DNA of 64,000 nt, taken from the NCBI GenBank assembly GCA_029582155.1, contig CM055898.1:27244745-27308744 (forward strand), in the 5' to 3' direction. The stretch comes from Panopea generosa. Lineage: Eukaryota > Mollusca > Bivalvia > Adapedonta > Hiatellidae. The notes beneath the pieces are model-generated. The model had not been told where the DNA came from and made no database searches. It saw only the letters and a list, made by a program, of their open reading frames with translations. The position numbers and the translations under genes were made by a program. Positions within the stretch are counted from its first letter, which is position 1; every line of letters begins with the position of its first letter. Of the stretch, positions 12,285-24,510 are shown piece after piece.

Positions 12285-13083
12285 TGTATTTGGAGATATT
12301 TTAAACGCTGACGTGTAGAAAAAAATACGTCAGCATCGATATCATTGTCGGCCACTGAATTAATGAAAATACCTGTATTGAAGTCAAAAGAAATGCGTAC
12401 ATTATGCATTTGACATTTTCTTTAGGTATTCGTTTGATTCTAGAATGTCTATGTGACACATTTGTTTTAAGACGTGGAATGATGCGTTTTGAGAAGTATC
12501 ACCTACAACCAACCCTTTGTGGACTTTAAGGTATGCCTATTTCTAGGGCTGATTTCTAAAGATATTGTAATGTTTTGTTAGTTTTTATACTAATGTGCAT
12601 ATCTAACTGATCGGCAATTTCCATGTATCGTGCCAATGTCGTTCGTTGGGTATAAATGTTCATTATTGATAACATTATGACTGTACCTGCTGTCAGAGAT
12701 AAAAGAATCACACCGTAAAGCAAAACAAAACATATATTTGAGATTGAAACTACAGAACTGACTATCCAATCAAGATTCGAATCACGTAGTTGTCACCTTA
12801 AGTGCCTTTGGCATATTGTTTATCCCTGCCTCGTCTGATGACCATTGCATGACGAATCTCGTCTTATGGCGCATATATGAGGCTATGGCATTGTACGGTC
12901 AAGATTCTACTTGCATAATATATATCTTTAGAGAATATTGCATATCATCCCATCCATTTATTTGTGATAAAATTACAAAAAAAATTATATCTGTATATTG
13001 CAAAACGTAATACTTATTTTGTGTTGTAAATGCATCATTGCATCAATTATAATATTTAAATGTTCTTTCTTTTGGCCTGCAGT
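12285..13083. repeat. segmental duplication, unit 1 (left part)
   Basis: Aligns with 15535-15722 joined to 17297-17940. Landmarks in both: caaccaaccctttgtgga, gcctatttctagggctgatt, tctaaagatattgtaatg, caagattcgaa, cattgcatgacgaatct, gaatattgcatatc, tatattgcaaaacgtaat. Small indels and many substitutions mean the duplication is not recent. No protein is conserved between the copies; the 64-codon frame at 12816 is not kept. Confidence 0.85.
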
Positions 13084-15032
13084 AAATTTATTAGATGTAT
13101 GCATGTGCATGTTTGTTTACAGGTATATTTACAGGTATATTATTCTCCGTCATGAATAACTTGGTAAGAGCAGTTTCAAGTCGAGAAATTATCAAACTTC
13201 ATGGATATCAACTGAAAGTTTATCTGTAAGTGGCAAATTAGCAATTCAGACTTGTAAGTAGTAGTTCACAAGCAGGTACTGTTTATGAAATGTGCCTACA
13301 GATGTTATGTTAGCAAGGTATGCACTAATGTTAACACAAAGTAATGCATACATACGTTGTATATGAAGGTTGTGTCGGAACCGGATGCATGTTTGCTAAT
13401 TGTATTTCCAGTATCTCATCACCAGTGACACACACTGTATTCAGTACACTTTATCAATTGTATTTTTTGAAACCACTTCATACGAGACAAGTACATATTT
13501 TACGGTTTAGTACATTGTAGCAGCTGGTTGATAGCTATGTCAGATCTAATACCCCCACTTATTCATGTTTTTGTGTCTGTGTTTCTATTTCCTGCATATA
13601 GTTCCAATGCTGTGTGTAACCTGCGTTTCTTTTGAATGATTGATTTGATAGTAAGCGCCATGTTTATGCCATCGACGGCTATCAAACGATGCGTTAACCT
13701 TATCACTGTTTCTTGGGATCCTGAAAGGTTTACCAGTACTCGAACAAGTAACTGATAACTTCCCCACTGGAATCAGCGGTGAGATACCAATGATAATGAG
13801 ACACAATGTCGTATATCAATCATCACAGAGACTGTTGCCGGGTGGGGATTCGAACTCACGACCCCTCGATTGATAGTCAGATGCATAATCGGCTGAGCTA
13901 GTCGGGGATGAAGAAAAATCACAATTTTAGCTAATCGGGCCCGGCTTGAGCTACTTATAACAAATAAAACGAATGAAATGTTAAAATTCATCATAAAATG
14001 GAAAATGTTAACATAATAGACAAGATTACATATTTTTCCAGGGAGATAATTCAAGACGAACACATCAAATTGTCATAATGTGTAACCGTGTCATGGTTCT
14101 CCGATACAACTATCTGAATCACTCTATTGCCATTAACGGTTATTAACTAATAGAAAATTGTTCATAGTTTCTCCGGAATTTCTTGTGTTTACTCCATGTA
14201 TGTGTAACAGTCTGTCCAATCCGGTAAGATTACCACATTTAACCTCATAACTACAAATGACATTTCAGAATTTCAGAACGCATACGTCATTGTCCTCTGT
14301 TTAGTTCGGTTACCACCATATACATAATATCGTGTTTGTTGACAAGCTATATTTAAAACAGTCATTTATGTCAACAACCTATCTTGTATTAAAGTATCCA
14401 CCTAGATACATATATATGAAAGTAACCATTTTGCTGCAGAAAGAAACTGTACGCGCTCTACATTGACCATTATCTTCATTCTGCATTGTTTTTATCATTA
14501 AAAACTCTTTCTCTTAATCATTCTTTCTTAATTAGAAAGTTACGATATATATTTCATATCAGTCAAAATTTAATGTAAAACCATTTAATGAAACAAATCT
14601 TGGAATATTCTTCTTATTTCATTGCACAGGTTCCAATAGTATCAGTTAGAAATTGTATATTCAATTTACATTGATGTTATATGTAAAGGGAGATAAATCA
14701 AGTTCCGAAACAATATGAGTCTCTTATTGTCGAAACTCTTTGTAAAAAAATGAGATAATAAAAATGAAATTCCTGCATTTGAAAATGAATAAAAGGTCTT
14801 CATTTCGGCTAGTAGAAAAAAGCAGTATATGAATAATAAATGCTTGAAAAGCAGACCAGAGAAGACGGAATGTACAACAATAGCCTTTAATTAAGGATTA
14901 GATGGAATATATAATTGCGTGATAATAAAAGAACATTAACGGTGAGAAGTAAGTGATCTTAAGACGCGTCTTGGACTACTTGGCCACGGATGATCTCAAC
15001 AATGTAAAGTTTACACGTAATGTCCATTTTCA
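13084..15032. other. insertion in duplication unit 1 (about 1.95 kb)
   Basis: Unit 2 has ggcctgca joined directly to cagcgcagtc at about 17940-17949. Unit 1 has the same two strings separated by about 1.95 kb. This stretch is therefore either an insertion into unit 1 or a deletion from unit 2. I see no clear terminal repeats. It includes a reverse SINE copy (13668-13912); the remainder is AT-rich and unrecognised. Confidence 0.65.
13668..13912 (-). mobile_element. tRNA-derived SINE (family 1), reverse copy
   Basis: On the minus strand the head reads ccccgactagctcagccgat ... gagttcgaatccccacccgg, with good box A and box B. The anticodon arm does not pair fully. The body matches the 7862-8105 copy: acagtct, tgattgatatacgacattg, ctcattatcattggtatctc, gagtactgg, cccaagaaa. 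The head is closer to a tRNA than in the other copy. Confidence 0.85.
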
Positions 15033-15098
15033 CAGCGCAGTCAAAAGCGATAACAATCGACCAGTAATGTTACCGTGTGATGTTAACCTATAAATACC
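15033..15098. repeat. segmental duplication, unit 1 (right end)
   Basis: cagcgcagtcaaaagcgataacaat-type sequence matches 17946-18005 (cagcgcagtctaaagcgaga, gtgatgtta). It shows that unit 1 extended across the 1.95-kb stretch and ended near the TTAA at 15099. Confidence 0.8.
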
Positions 15099-15516
15099 TT
15101 AAGGGCCTGTCACACACATTACGATGTACCTCGCCGAGACAAAACCGGAGCAAAAATTACTTCGGTATCACATCGGTACCAGTATGGTACACATTGAGGC
15201 CACCGGAGAGCCGCCGATCCATTACGGGGCGTTATCGGTGCTCTATCGACATTAACGTAGCCATACCGGAGTACTGCTGTTGTAATCCTGTTGCTCGGTC
15301 CGGCAGCGCAACGGCGGAATTTTTTAGCATGTGCAAAGATTTATACTGTCGCCTGCCGTTGCTAATTTTTTCGCCGATGTTCTGACGATATACTACCGTT
15401 CTTAGCGATGTGATACCGTTACGCTGCCGTACTAGTACCGATCCCCGAAAATCGCTAAATTTGTGGTCCGGTACAGCTCCGGCGACCCAAATCGGCTAGT
15501 CGTGAAAGGTCCTTAA
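15099..15516. mobile_element. piggyBac-like MITE, GC-rich, TTAA-flanked
   Basis: A 410-bp block is bounded by TTAA at 15099-15102 and 15513-15516. Ends are inverted: left gggcctgtcacacaca, right (reverse complement) ggacctttcacgactag. TTAA duplication is the hallmark of piggyBac-type insertion. The interior is strikingly GC-rich and CpG-rich against its surroundings, with many ccg/cgg words. No transposase is encoded; the open frame across it (15077-15385) is incidental. Confidence 0.75.
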
Positions 15517-15534
15517 CAACAACTTTTATATCAT

Positions 15535-18005
15535 TGTGCATGTAATTCAAGATATTTTATACGTTGACAAAAGAAATGCATACATTATAGATTTCACATT
15601 TCATTTATGTATTTGTATGATTCTAGAATTCTAGCAAGTCTATGTGACTTCTTTCTGTTGAGACGTGGAAAGATGCGATTTAAGAAGTATCGCCGACAAC
15701 CAACCCTTTGTGGATTTTAAGGTATTTTTGTGCCGTTAGCACGGTCATAATGGGGTGATCATCAAAAAGATAAAAAGAGGTCTTTTTCAATCCAATAAAA
15801 CTTTATTTTACTTTTTTTAATACAACGTGTCACAGATGTTAAGTGTTATTAAATGAATAAGATATAGAATAGAATATAACAAAAAACTATATATCAATGT
15901 GTTTTCCTTCAATATATATCGAAGGTATTATAAACAAAACCAATCTCACATAAAATGTGTAAAAATTCTTCACAGTGTGTTGACTGTTTTTGTAAACGCA
16001 ATACGCATAATTAAACTGAAATTTAATACGAAAGCTGAATCAATTCAATTAATAACAATCTAAATTATTTGTGTCTTACCATATAATCCATTTCCCAATT
16101 ATAAAACAAGTATAATTACAAAAACTTGTTAACAATTTATAAATTTCCAATTCTAAATTTTGTTTTGTGCAACTTTAAATTACGAGAGTACATAATTTAA
16201 CTTATCGAACCGAAAGAGACAAACTCCGAAAAGACCGGAAAGGTATTTTGTATTGCAGAAGATTGTACTTAATAAACAACTATAAATAAGATAATTTTGG
16301 TTCGTGAAGATACTGCAAGTGTTAAAGAGAAAAACATTAACAATAATATTTATATGAACCTAAAAAGTACTTAATTGAATAAACCATCTTGGACTACATG
16401 TATATAAACTTACCAACAAACTTGAAACAAATCCACTCATGAATATACAATTCTGATAACTTTAAACTGAATCTCACATATACCAAATATATATTTTAAA
16501 CTCTCACACTGTATATGTATTATAGTAGAACATAAAATTTATTTTAAAACAAAATAACATATATCTACAAATAAACTTCAAGAAAAGATCACTTACCTAA
16601 AAAGATAAAACGAGGTCCTTTTCCAGTCAAATAAAATTTTATTTTACAATTTATTACGAGTCACAGAAGTTAAGTGACTGGACCTGGAGTAAGGTACCTT
16701 TTATAATGAAAAGTGTCCTGTCAGTTTAAGCCAATGAAATGCTGTATATTAATTAGGGGTGATTTCTTGACCAATCATTGCGTAGCGTGTTAGCTGCGAA
16801 AAATGGGCATTTACATAAAAATAATGCGATTAGACTTAAATTAATCCCAGGAAACCCAAATTGTGTACATCTATAACATGTTACATCAATTAACGTGTAT
16901 CGACTATTTTTGATTAAACTGATTATTTATATCTGGCCAAGCTCTTCCAGTCAAAACACTTGCAGATAATTGCTTTAAGTCAAGACTCTATTGCTAAAAT
17001 TGAACCCTTGTTTAAGTGATTAAGTGATCCGATTAGTATGTTCAAAAAGCTGCGAAAATATTCAGAAAATGCAAATATCGAACTAGAAAAGTCACTGATG
17101 TTAAAATTACGACTTTACTAAAATATTTAAATTTTCGACAATTTGTAATTTTTCAAAATATTCAAATCAAAGTATGACATAATTTTCAGCTATTCAAAAA
17201 TATTATAAACAAATTTGAATTGAATTTGTTGTCTTTTTCCGTGATTCAAAACAAATATCATTAACAATTTTTACTGCAATTTGCCGCATAACAGCATGCC
17301 TATTTCTAGGGCTGATTTCTAAAGATATTGTAATGTTTTGTTAGTTTTTGTACTAATGTGCATACTCATTGCATGATCGTAACTGATTTCCATGTGCCAA
17401 CGTCGTTCGTTAGGAATAAAAGTCCATTATTTATAATAGTATGTCTGTACCTGTTATCAGAGATAAAATAAGCACAACGTAAAGGGTATATATTTGATTG
17501 AACTTACGGAAGTAACTATCCAGTCAAGATTCGAACTACGTAGTTGTTACCTTACCGATCGTTAGATTGTAAGTGCCTTTGGGTAGGTTGTTTATCCCTG
17601 ACTCGATTGATGAACATTGCATGACGAATCTGGTCTTATAGCACATATATAAGGGTATGATATTGTACGATCAAGCGTCTCTAGCATACTTTAAATTTGT
17701 AAAGAATATTGCATATCCCATGAACATCGGACTCCGTCTGTTTTAAACATGATAATCTCCTAAACACAAGACAGTATAGTGAGTTTATTAAATTGGCTCT
17801 CTTCTAGTACACAACTCATTTATTTGTGATGAAATTACAAAAAAAAATATTATATCAGTATATTGCAAAACGTAATTCTTGTTTTGTGTTGCTAATGTCT
17901 CATTGCATGAATTATAATATTTTAATGTTCTCTCTTTGGGCCTGCACAGCGCAGTCTAAAGCGAGAACAATAGGCCAGTGAAGCTACATTGTGATGTTAC
18001 CCTTG
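15535..18005. repeat. segmental duplication, unit 2
   Basis: Second copy of the 12285-13083 plus 15033-15098 segment. It is split by an insertion of about 1.57 kb (15723-17296) and carries a further insertion of about 100 bp near 17715-17815, both absent from unit 1. Around each break the flanking words match unit 1 continuously. Confidence 0.85.
15723..17296. mobile_element. insertion in duplication unit 2 (about 1.57 kb)
   Basis: Unit 1 reads aaggtatgcctatttctagg; unit 2 has the two halves (aaggta and atgcctatttctagg) separated by this stretch, an empty-site/filled-site pair. The insert holds a direct repeat: 15755-15845 and 16592-16680 share aaaagataaaa-gaggtc, tttttc-a-tc-aataaaa, tttattttac and cacaga-gttaagtg. 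No coding frame was recognised and terminal repeats are unclear, so the class is unknown. Confidence 0.6.
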
Positions 18006-18930
18006 GTCCAAATTGAATACGGTAGTAGAGTTTATCGTATGTATGCAAAAACTTTAATCTTAGTAAAGAAAAGAAAAAGTAAAAAAGCCCAGACTAAAAC
18101 GAATGAAAATATATAAGAGAAACATAAAACGCTTCGGTCAATCTGCTAAAACAAAAGCGAATCAAATGTGGTACAATTCCAATTATTGATATCTCACTGT
18201 CCGAGAACATCGTCGGAAGAAAGTCTGTCGTTTTCCCTAGGATTAATTCTGTGTCATATGTATTGTGTGAGAATGATATTTCGATTTAGTTATCTGACAC
18301 ATTATGTTGATATGTTACCGGTTTCCAAGACAAGATAAAAATGACGTCAGTCACATATGTTAAAATAGAGCTGTAATTAAGTAACATAACTAAGTAACAC
18401 AATTTACACCATAACCATTACTGTCTTTACTTATTTTTTCTATATTTATATGCTGACAGTGTAAAGTGTGCGGTGGGATGTTCCTCCTCGACCTACAACA
18501 CACTCATTGACGGGGAGAATAAATGAGTTACTGTAAGGTAGCTGGGAAAAAAATAAACAAACAAGTTACTGTCTTTGCATCCAACTTGCCCCGTGCACTT
18601 CAGACTCCTATCTGACCAACGCTATGTAAATCTAAAACAAGTATGCAATTATTGACTTTGACTGCGGTGAATATGTAGATCTATGGACCTGAGAAAAGTT
18701 AATAAAGCTTTTTTCTAGGTTCATAAAACTACATATAGTAATAAAGTAAGCGGTTTTAAAGTCATTTTTATTAATGTATGATTCGATTTCCCTATTTGAA
18801 TGGAGATATAATGGTTTACATTTCTTAATTAAAACATATTTCTAAATATATCTTCTTTAAGGACACAACTTTATTTATTAATTTTATAGATGTACCCTTT
18901 TCAGGACTAAACTCGCTTTTGCAACAAGGG
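18006..18930. other. AT-rich intergenic DNA, nothing recognised
   Basis: No gene, RNA or clear repeat was recognised. Confidence 0.5.
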
Positions 18931-19739
18931 TACTGTTATAGGGTGCCGTATTACTATTTAACCTTAATAAGTGATATCACTTATTCGAATAGGTGATATC
19001 ACTCATTCCAATAAGTGATATCACTCATTCCAATAAGTGATATAATCCATTGAAACAAATGAGTGATATCACCTTTTCGAATGAGTGATATCACTTATTC
19101 AAATGAGTGATATCACCTATTCGAAACGAATGAGTGATATCACTTATTCGAATGAGTAATATCACATATTCGAAATGAATTTAGACAATGAATTCTCCCA
19201 AGGATGTTAATATATTTAATAAAATATAGATGAAGATCTATAATGAGAGTAAAAAATTTTAGGAAATATCAAATGTATTGTGTAAAAAAATATTATGTTA
19301 TAAAATAAATATTATTGTGAATGTAGAATATATATTGACTTATTCTTTAATCAATATATAAGACCATTAATTTTGACGGCTGATGGTCCTCTTCTGTCGG
19401 CTGCAATCAAACAAGATGGCTACCGGTTCCATGCAAGGCATGACAAATATAGCCCTTGCTGCCATTGATAATGAAATTAACATTTTTCCGCAAGAATAAT
19501 ACTTTTTTATGAATTCTAAAATACGCTCTGTTGCTGTTTCAGCCATATTTAATCATATATTCACTGCTGGATCTATATCTGCTGAATCATTTTCATCATG
19601 TCTTCACTGCTGAATTATTTAAGCAGGGATCAGTTTGTTTGTTCTTGCTTGATAAATCAAATAAGTGATATCGACTATTCGAATGAGTGATATCACTTAT
19701 TGAGGTTAAATAGTAAAACGGCACCCCATATACTGTTAT
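18931..19739. mobile_element. TIR element with GATATC palindrome arrays
   Basis: Terminal inverted repeats: left tatagggtgccgtattacta from 18937, right (reverse complement from 19730) tatggggtgccgttttacta. They continue as tttaacc-taataagtgatat on both sides, over 50 bp in all. The direct repeat tactgttat flanks at 18931-18939 and 19731-19739. Inside each end lie GTGATATCAC palindromes with cattcgaat linkers: about nine near the left end (18971-19165) and two near the right end. No transposase is present; the element is non-autonomous. Depending on whether tat belongs to the TIR, the target duplication is 6 or 9 bp, so the superfamily is left open. Confidence 0.8.
18970..19175. repeat. GTGATATCAC palindrome array
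   Basis: Ten-base palindromes (some with one change) at about 18971, 18992, 19014, 19037, 19063, 19085, 19107, 19133 and 19156, spaced 21-26 bp and separated by tcattcgaat-type linkers. Subterminal arrays like this are often transposase binding sites; that role is inference. Confidence 0.85.
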
Positions 19740-20907
19740 CTCAAACTACACAAGAATTTCCTAAATATAATTTAGTTATATTCGTCTCTCAACTGGAAAT
19801 ACCACCCCGACTCAAAAACACTTTTGCTTCATGGTTTGTCTATAAGCTGTACCGAATGGTGGCAGGTTTCTCTTTAATACTTAAACGGATGGTGGAATAG
19901 CTAGATGTGTCCTTATTTCTGTCTCTTCTTACCTGTAATCAATCATTATGCTCTCATCCTGTTCATCTGCGTATAGCAACACTTTATCTTGATATTTTAC
20001 AGATATTTTCCCGATGCTATGTGTGTTATATACCATATGCGTATACATATTGTCGCATTTGGAAGATGATACGCTGACAGGTTACTTGTGATGACGTTGT
20101 CTCGTTTCACAATGCGACGACGAGGAAAAATGGGTTTCGATAAACTCGTAAACCATATTCAAGATCCCCGTTGGCGGTTTTGTCACCGGCCCTTTGTACG
20201 TACAATTCATGCATTGTATTTATATTTAAATGTTATTTTATTTAATTCTACTGTTGTAAATATATTTGTTACCGAAAGTGTTGTTTTTTTACTGAAAACT
20301 TAAGGTTTCTTTATTTAAGGAACATTTCATGACGAGCAATACTATGATTTGACGCCATTACCATGTGAAACAATCAATGGCAAGGGATCCAAGAATATAA
20401 TTTCAATAATTTACTTGTTAAGCTCATTTTCTTAAGTTATTTTCAATAAAAGCTTAGTTACTGATGTCACAGTTAAAATAGCGTCGGAATTCGATAGGCA
20501 CACAGGGAAAATGTTATGTTTTGAACATAGAACAAATATATTTCTCCGACAAAGATATTTCCATTTAAGTGGTTTTAGAATGTGGTATACTTATTATCAC
20601 AGTAAAAATACAATAACGTTTTTTTTGTCGTTGTGCACATACATGAAATTAATTTGCTAAAAAAAAAATGCTGGCCTTAAAATAAAAAAAAATATAAATA
20701 TATTTTGATTATGCAACTTGTTTTGATAGATAGGTAGGAAAACGAATAATCAAACATATTAAGTTTTGAATGACCCTCATTTATCTTTCGAATATTAAGT
20801 GATTACTTAACCTATCATTTATCATTCATTTACTGTCGGTGGGAATACAAGAATAGCAAACAATAAACTATGTTGTGAAAACAGGTACCTATATAATTAT
20901 GTTGGTG

Positions 20908-20911
<4 letters not shown>
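19740..20911. other. AT-rich intergenic DNA, nothing recognised
   Basis: No gene or repeat recognised; short open frames only. Confidence 0.5.

Positions 20912-20954
<43 letters not shown>
20912..20954. repeat. (CT)n microsatellite
   Basis: Uninterrupted CT run of about 21 dinucleotides. Confidence 0.98.
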
Positions 20955-20956
<2 letters not shown>

Positions 20957-21386
20957 AAACATATCGTTTGTTTTAGATATACCATATAACGTATAGAACT
21001 TGAAAGCTTTTCCCAAAACAATGATTTTTTTTTACATTGCCTATATTAGTATATAGTCAACATTGCTACTACCAGTATGTGCTATTCTCATATACTATAT
21101 CCCATAATTGTTCTATGCAAGTATATTAAAAAATCTGCTTGGTTTATCATGATAATGAAAATGAGTATTAACATTTTATATCAAATCTTTTATAATGATG
21201 TACCATTTTATAAAGTTTTAAAATATATTTCAAATCAGTTATACAAATATAGACATTTTGGTACATACGCATTGTCATGACAATTATATGTGATGTATAT
21301 TTAGTAATTTCCGATAGCCATTAAGTGGTTGAGTAGCGAGAAGTGCCCACTCAATACAAATAATGTTTCCTGTGCCGGTCAGAACC

Positions 21387-21571
21387 CTGGGGTCAGTTTC
21401 CCTAATTTAATAAATACTCCCAAACTGATATTGTCCCGAACTCAAATGCTAAATTTCTCTAAATAATTACTTGAAAGCATAACATATAAAACCACCACAT
21501 GCAATTACAGTCAGTACCCATATTGGTAAAGGAAACTCTCAAGTTGAGATGTTTAGTGAAACTAGGACCAG
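21387..21571. mobile_element. small MITE-like element (185 bp)
   Basis: Ends are inverted: left ctggggtcagtttccctaat, right (reverse complement) ctggtcctagtttcactaaa, about 20 bp with a few differences. No coding capacity. A target duplication is not evident, so the superfamily is unassigned. Confidence 0.5.
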
Positions 21572-22255
21572 CGCGCATATGGTCATCAAATGAATAAAAT
21601 AATATATAAGTATTTTGATGAACATGCAAAGCAATATGAACTTACTTTAAGCTAAATGAGATCAATTTATTGAAATTTCATTTAACTGGCATGTTAAGCA
21701 TTTGTATTGGAGATACCTTTAAAACTATATGTATATAGGTTTAAGCTCTGCCAACACCCAAGCAAATGCTGTATACCTTTACACATTCAAAACGTCACAT
21801 ATATACGTCCTTAAATACAATTTCAAAAAGTTATCCAATGCAGTTGTTTCACGTCAGTGTTTAATAAAAATACGATCGATTAACCGGAGACTTAACATAT
21901 TTAACTATTTAAGAATTAGGTTGGCTAAATCAATACCCTTATAATGGCATCAACGCTACCTTTATATCAGTAATGACTTTACAAAGTTACATATCTTACT
22001 TGGTCAAAGGAACAAACTATATTTATGTTCAACTTCACACCAGTAGAGACAGCATTCGTTGTTGTACAAAAACATCAAAACATCTCAGTAAATAATGAAT
22101 AACTGGACATTTCCTTCTTGTGGTAAAAGTACCAGGTACAACAATTCAATGCTATCTGTATGTTAAACTATAATATGGAGTAACGATTTGGGAGAGCATA
22201 GAACTGGTACCGTAACATTAACGAAATCAATGTGAAAATAAGATGACCTGGGCTA
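21572..22255. other. AT-rich intergenic DNA, nothing recognised
   Basis: No gene or repeat recognised. Confidence 0.5.
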
Positions 22256-22775
22256 TGTATGATGGCTGATTTCTGCGCCGACACAACGACGCGAAAACAC
22301 TTAAACTCGACAAATGCCGTTTTGGCGGGTCCTCAACATATTCTGTATTTCTGTTGTGTCAGCGACTCGCTAGAACGATAGCACGCCAAACTGTCAATCT
22401 GTCGTTTCGACCTGCCGGAACAACAACACGAATACACGCCAAATGGCCTATTTGTGGTTTTGACGTGGTGTCGTCTCTTATTACACATTTAGAGCCTATT
22501 TACATGGTTGACCTTGCTATATACAAATAAATTCTCCACATCTAAACCACAATTTAAGAAGTTTATACAATTCTGAACTACGATAATAAAACACGACTCG
22601 CCAGAATAACACGGATACACGCCAAATGGCCTATTTGTCGTTTTGGTGTGTTGTTGTGTTGGTGCTCCGCAAGAACAACAACACGAAAACCCGCCAGAAC
22701 ATCTGAAAACAAAACACAAAAACACATCAAATGGCCTATTTGTAGTTTTGACGTGGTGTCGATCTTATTACACGT
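22256..22775. repeat. GC-rich repeat, forward cluster
   Basis: Repeated word (a)tggcctatttgtcgttttg (variants gtggtt, gtagtt) at about 22443, 22626 and 22730, embedded in cgcca-aacaacaacacga words. It is richer in CpG than its surroundings. The same word appears in reverse complement at 25440-25840. The minus-strand open frame at 22489-22725 is an artefact of the repeat. Confidence 0.75.
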
Positions 22776-23329
22776 TATAGAGTTATGTAAATTTTAATGT
22801 CGACATGCACGAGAGCCGTCATACATTGTTAAACGGTGGAGTATACCAAGATCCTTTGATGCTACGATAATATATTGATAACTGATATTTAAACATAATT
22901 ATATGTTGCATTATCTGTTCTCTACATACATACGGAAAGTACTTTACTTAAGCACGTATTTGACACGTTTATTTTATCAAGACAGATCTCGTATATGTAT
23001 CATGATAAGAGACGTACACCTGGTATAATCAAAGTACTCAAAGTACTGGTGGCCGGTGCATGTTTTTATAGGGAAATATTTATTGAAGGTTCACGTAGAA
23101 AGTATAATAAGGAAGAGTGTTTTTAATTTTTCCCTTTCTTACCCAATTATTAAATTTATTTCTCACAATACAGCAACATCATATGGTTGAACAATTTGTT
23201 TTATAGGCACAAACACTCTTTTTGTCTAACAACTTCAGTCTACAGTAATGACATAATTTCATATTGTCATATCTCTACTACAGTGAAAGTTTTGTCACAA
23301 TGCATTTAAATATCAGTTTCCCTGGAGAC

Positions 23330-23920
23330 TCAAAAACTGACCACAGAGGACATATCATGAGATGATGCTACACCCCCAACTATCTTGACCATGTACTGTC
23401 GTCGGAGATTTTTGAAATTTAGAAAAAAATAGAAAAAAATAAAGAGGCCAAAGAGGGTTTTCACAAAATCAACTCTTTTTGGGTTCCCTCCGGCTCCTTA
23501 TGGAATTTCAATCCTCTATATGTAACAAAAATTATTTGCTAATTCTATACAATGTTAATTTTCCGTTTTCCCATAGACATCTTATATAAAACTCAAAGTT
23601 CCCAAACAGGGCCCCTATAAATACTATCCCCTTGATTTGTACAACTTCAAACCTCTATTCATATGGATAATTTATATCAAATATGAACTAATTTGAATGA
23701 CCGGTTGCAGAGAAGAAGATTGTTGAAAAGTTTCAAATTTATGCCTTTTGTGACCCCACCTGGCCCCTTAACCTGCTTATTGAACCAAATCTTATTTGCT
23801 ATGACTAGATGATGCTTCAGAACTCAAACTGAATAATATTTTTACACAAACAGATGAAAAAAAGAGAATTTTCCGATTTCCCATTGTATCCCAATGTAAA
23901 GTCCCTTAAAGAGCTAACAA
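23330..23920. repeat. dispersed bivalve-type repeat, internally duplicated
   Basis: Two diverged sub-units: ccctccggctccttatgg, then aacaaaaattatttgctaat and ttttccgttttcccat; and later cccacctggccccttaac, aaatcttatttgctatga and ttttccgatttcccatt. Non-coding. I associate the pattern with bivalve dispersed repeats, from memory. Confidence 0.6.
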
Positions 23921-23924
23921 GAGG

Positions 23925-24510
23925 CCCATGGGCCTTAACGGTCACCTGATTATCCTTGATGACATTAAGCTAAATAAAACATAAGTATTAAACATTATGT
24001 AAGCAACAACAAATAACACCAAAAACCATTCAAATGAGTATTCAGTCATAAAAAATAACAGTTTGTGTCATTTACTCTTATATAGATTTAGTCAAGTAGG
24101 CCCCACTCACAGGGCCAAACTGTGAGACCCAGGGGCATGCAATTCACAATTTGTATAAAGGACCCATAGGCGTCCATAATCATGCTCACCAATTGTTTCC
24201 CAACGCTTCCTATAATAATAAGAATATTTTTAAGTTTACCTTGAATTTGACTGTTTTGGCCCTGCCCCTAAGACTTCATGGGGGTGGGGACCATGACATT
24301 CACATAGGTATTAACTGTCAGGTCTGCAACAACAAATCACACCAAAAAAACACTCACTCATCAGTCATAAGAAACAAAGTTTTTTGTCATTTTCTCTTAT
24401 ATAGATTTAGTAAAGTAGGCCCCATCCCCAGGGCCATACCGTGAGACCCAGGTGCATGAAATTCACAATTTTTATAAAGGACCCAAAGGCGTCAATAATT
24501 ATGCTCACAA
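23925..24510 (+). repeat. 'ggcccatgggcc' dispersed element, two tandem units
   Basis: Opens with the palindrome ggcccatgggcc and ggtcacctgattatc, then two roughly 318-bp units. Each unit has agtaggcccca-c-c-cagggcc (24096 and 24413), gtgagacccagg-gcatg, aattcacaattt-tataaagg and gcttcctat-ataag. The unit occurs inverted at 54885-55480, and the head recurs at 55609. Non-coding. Confidence 0.8.

Noticed and set aside
15077-15385. 102-codon frame with higher GC than its surroundings
   Set aside because: It starts outside and runs into the TTAA-flanked MITE; GC content comes from the MITE, and no domain is present.
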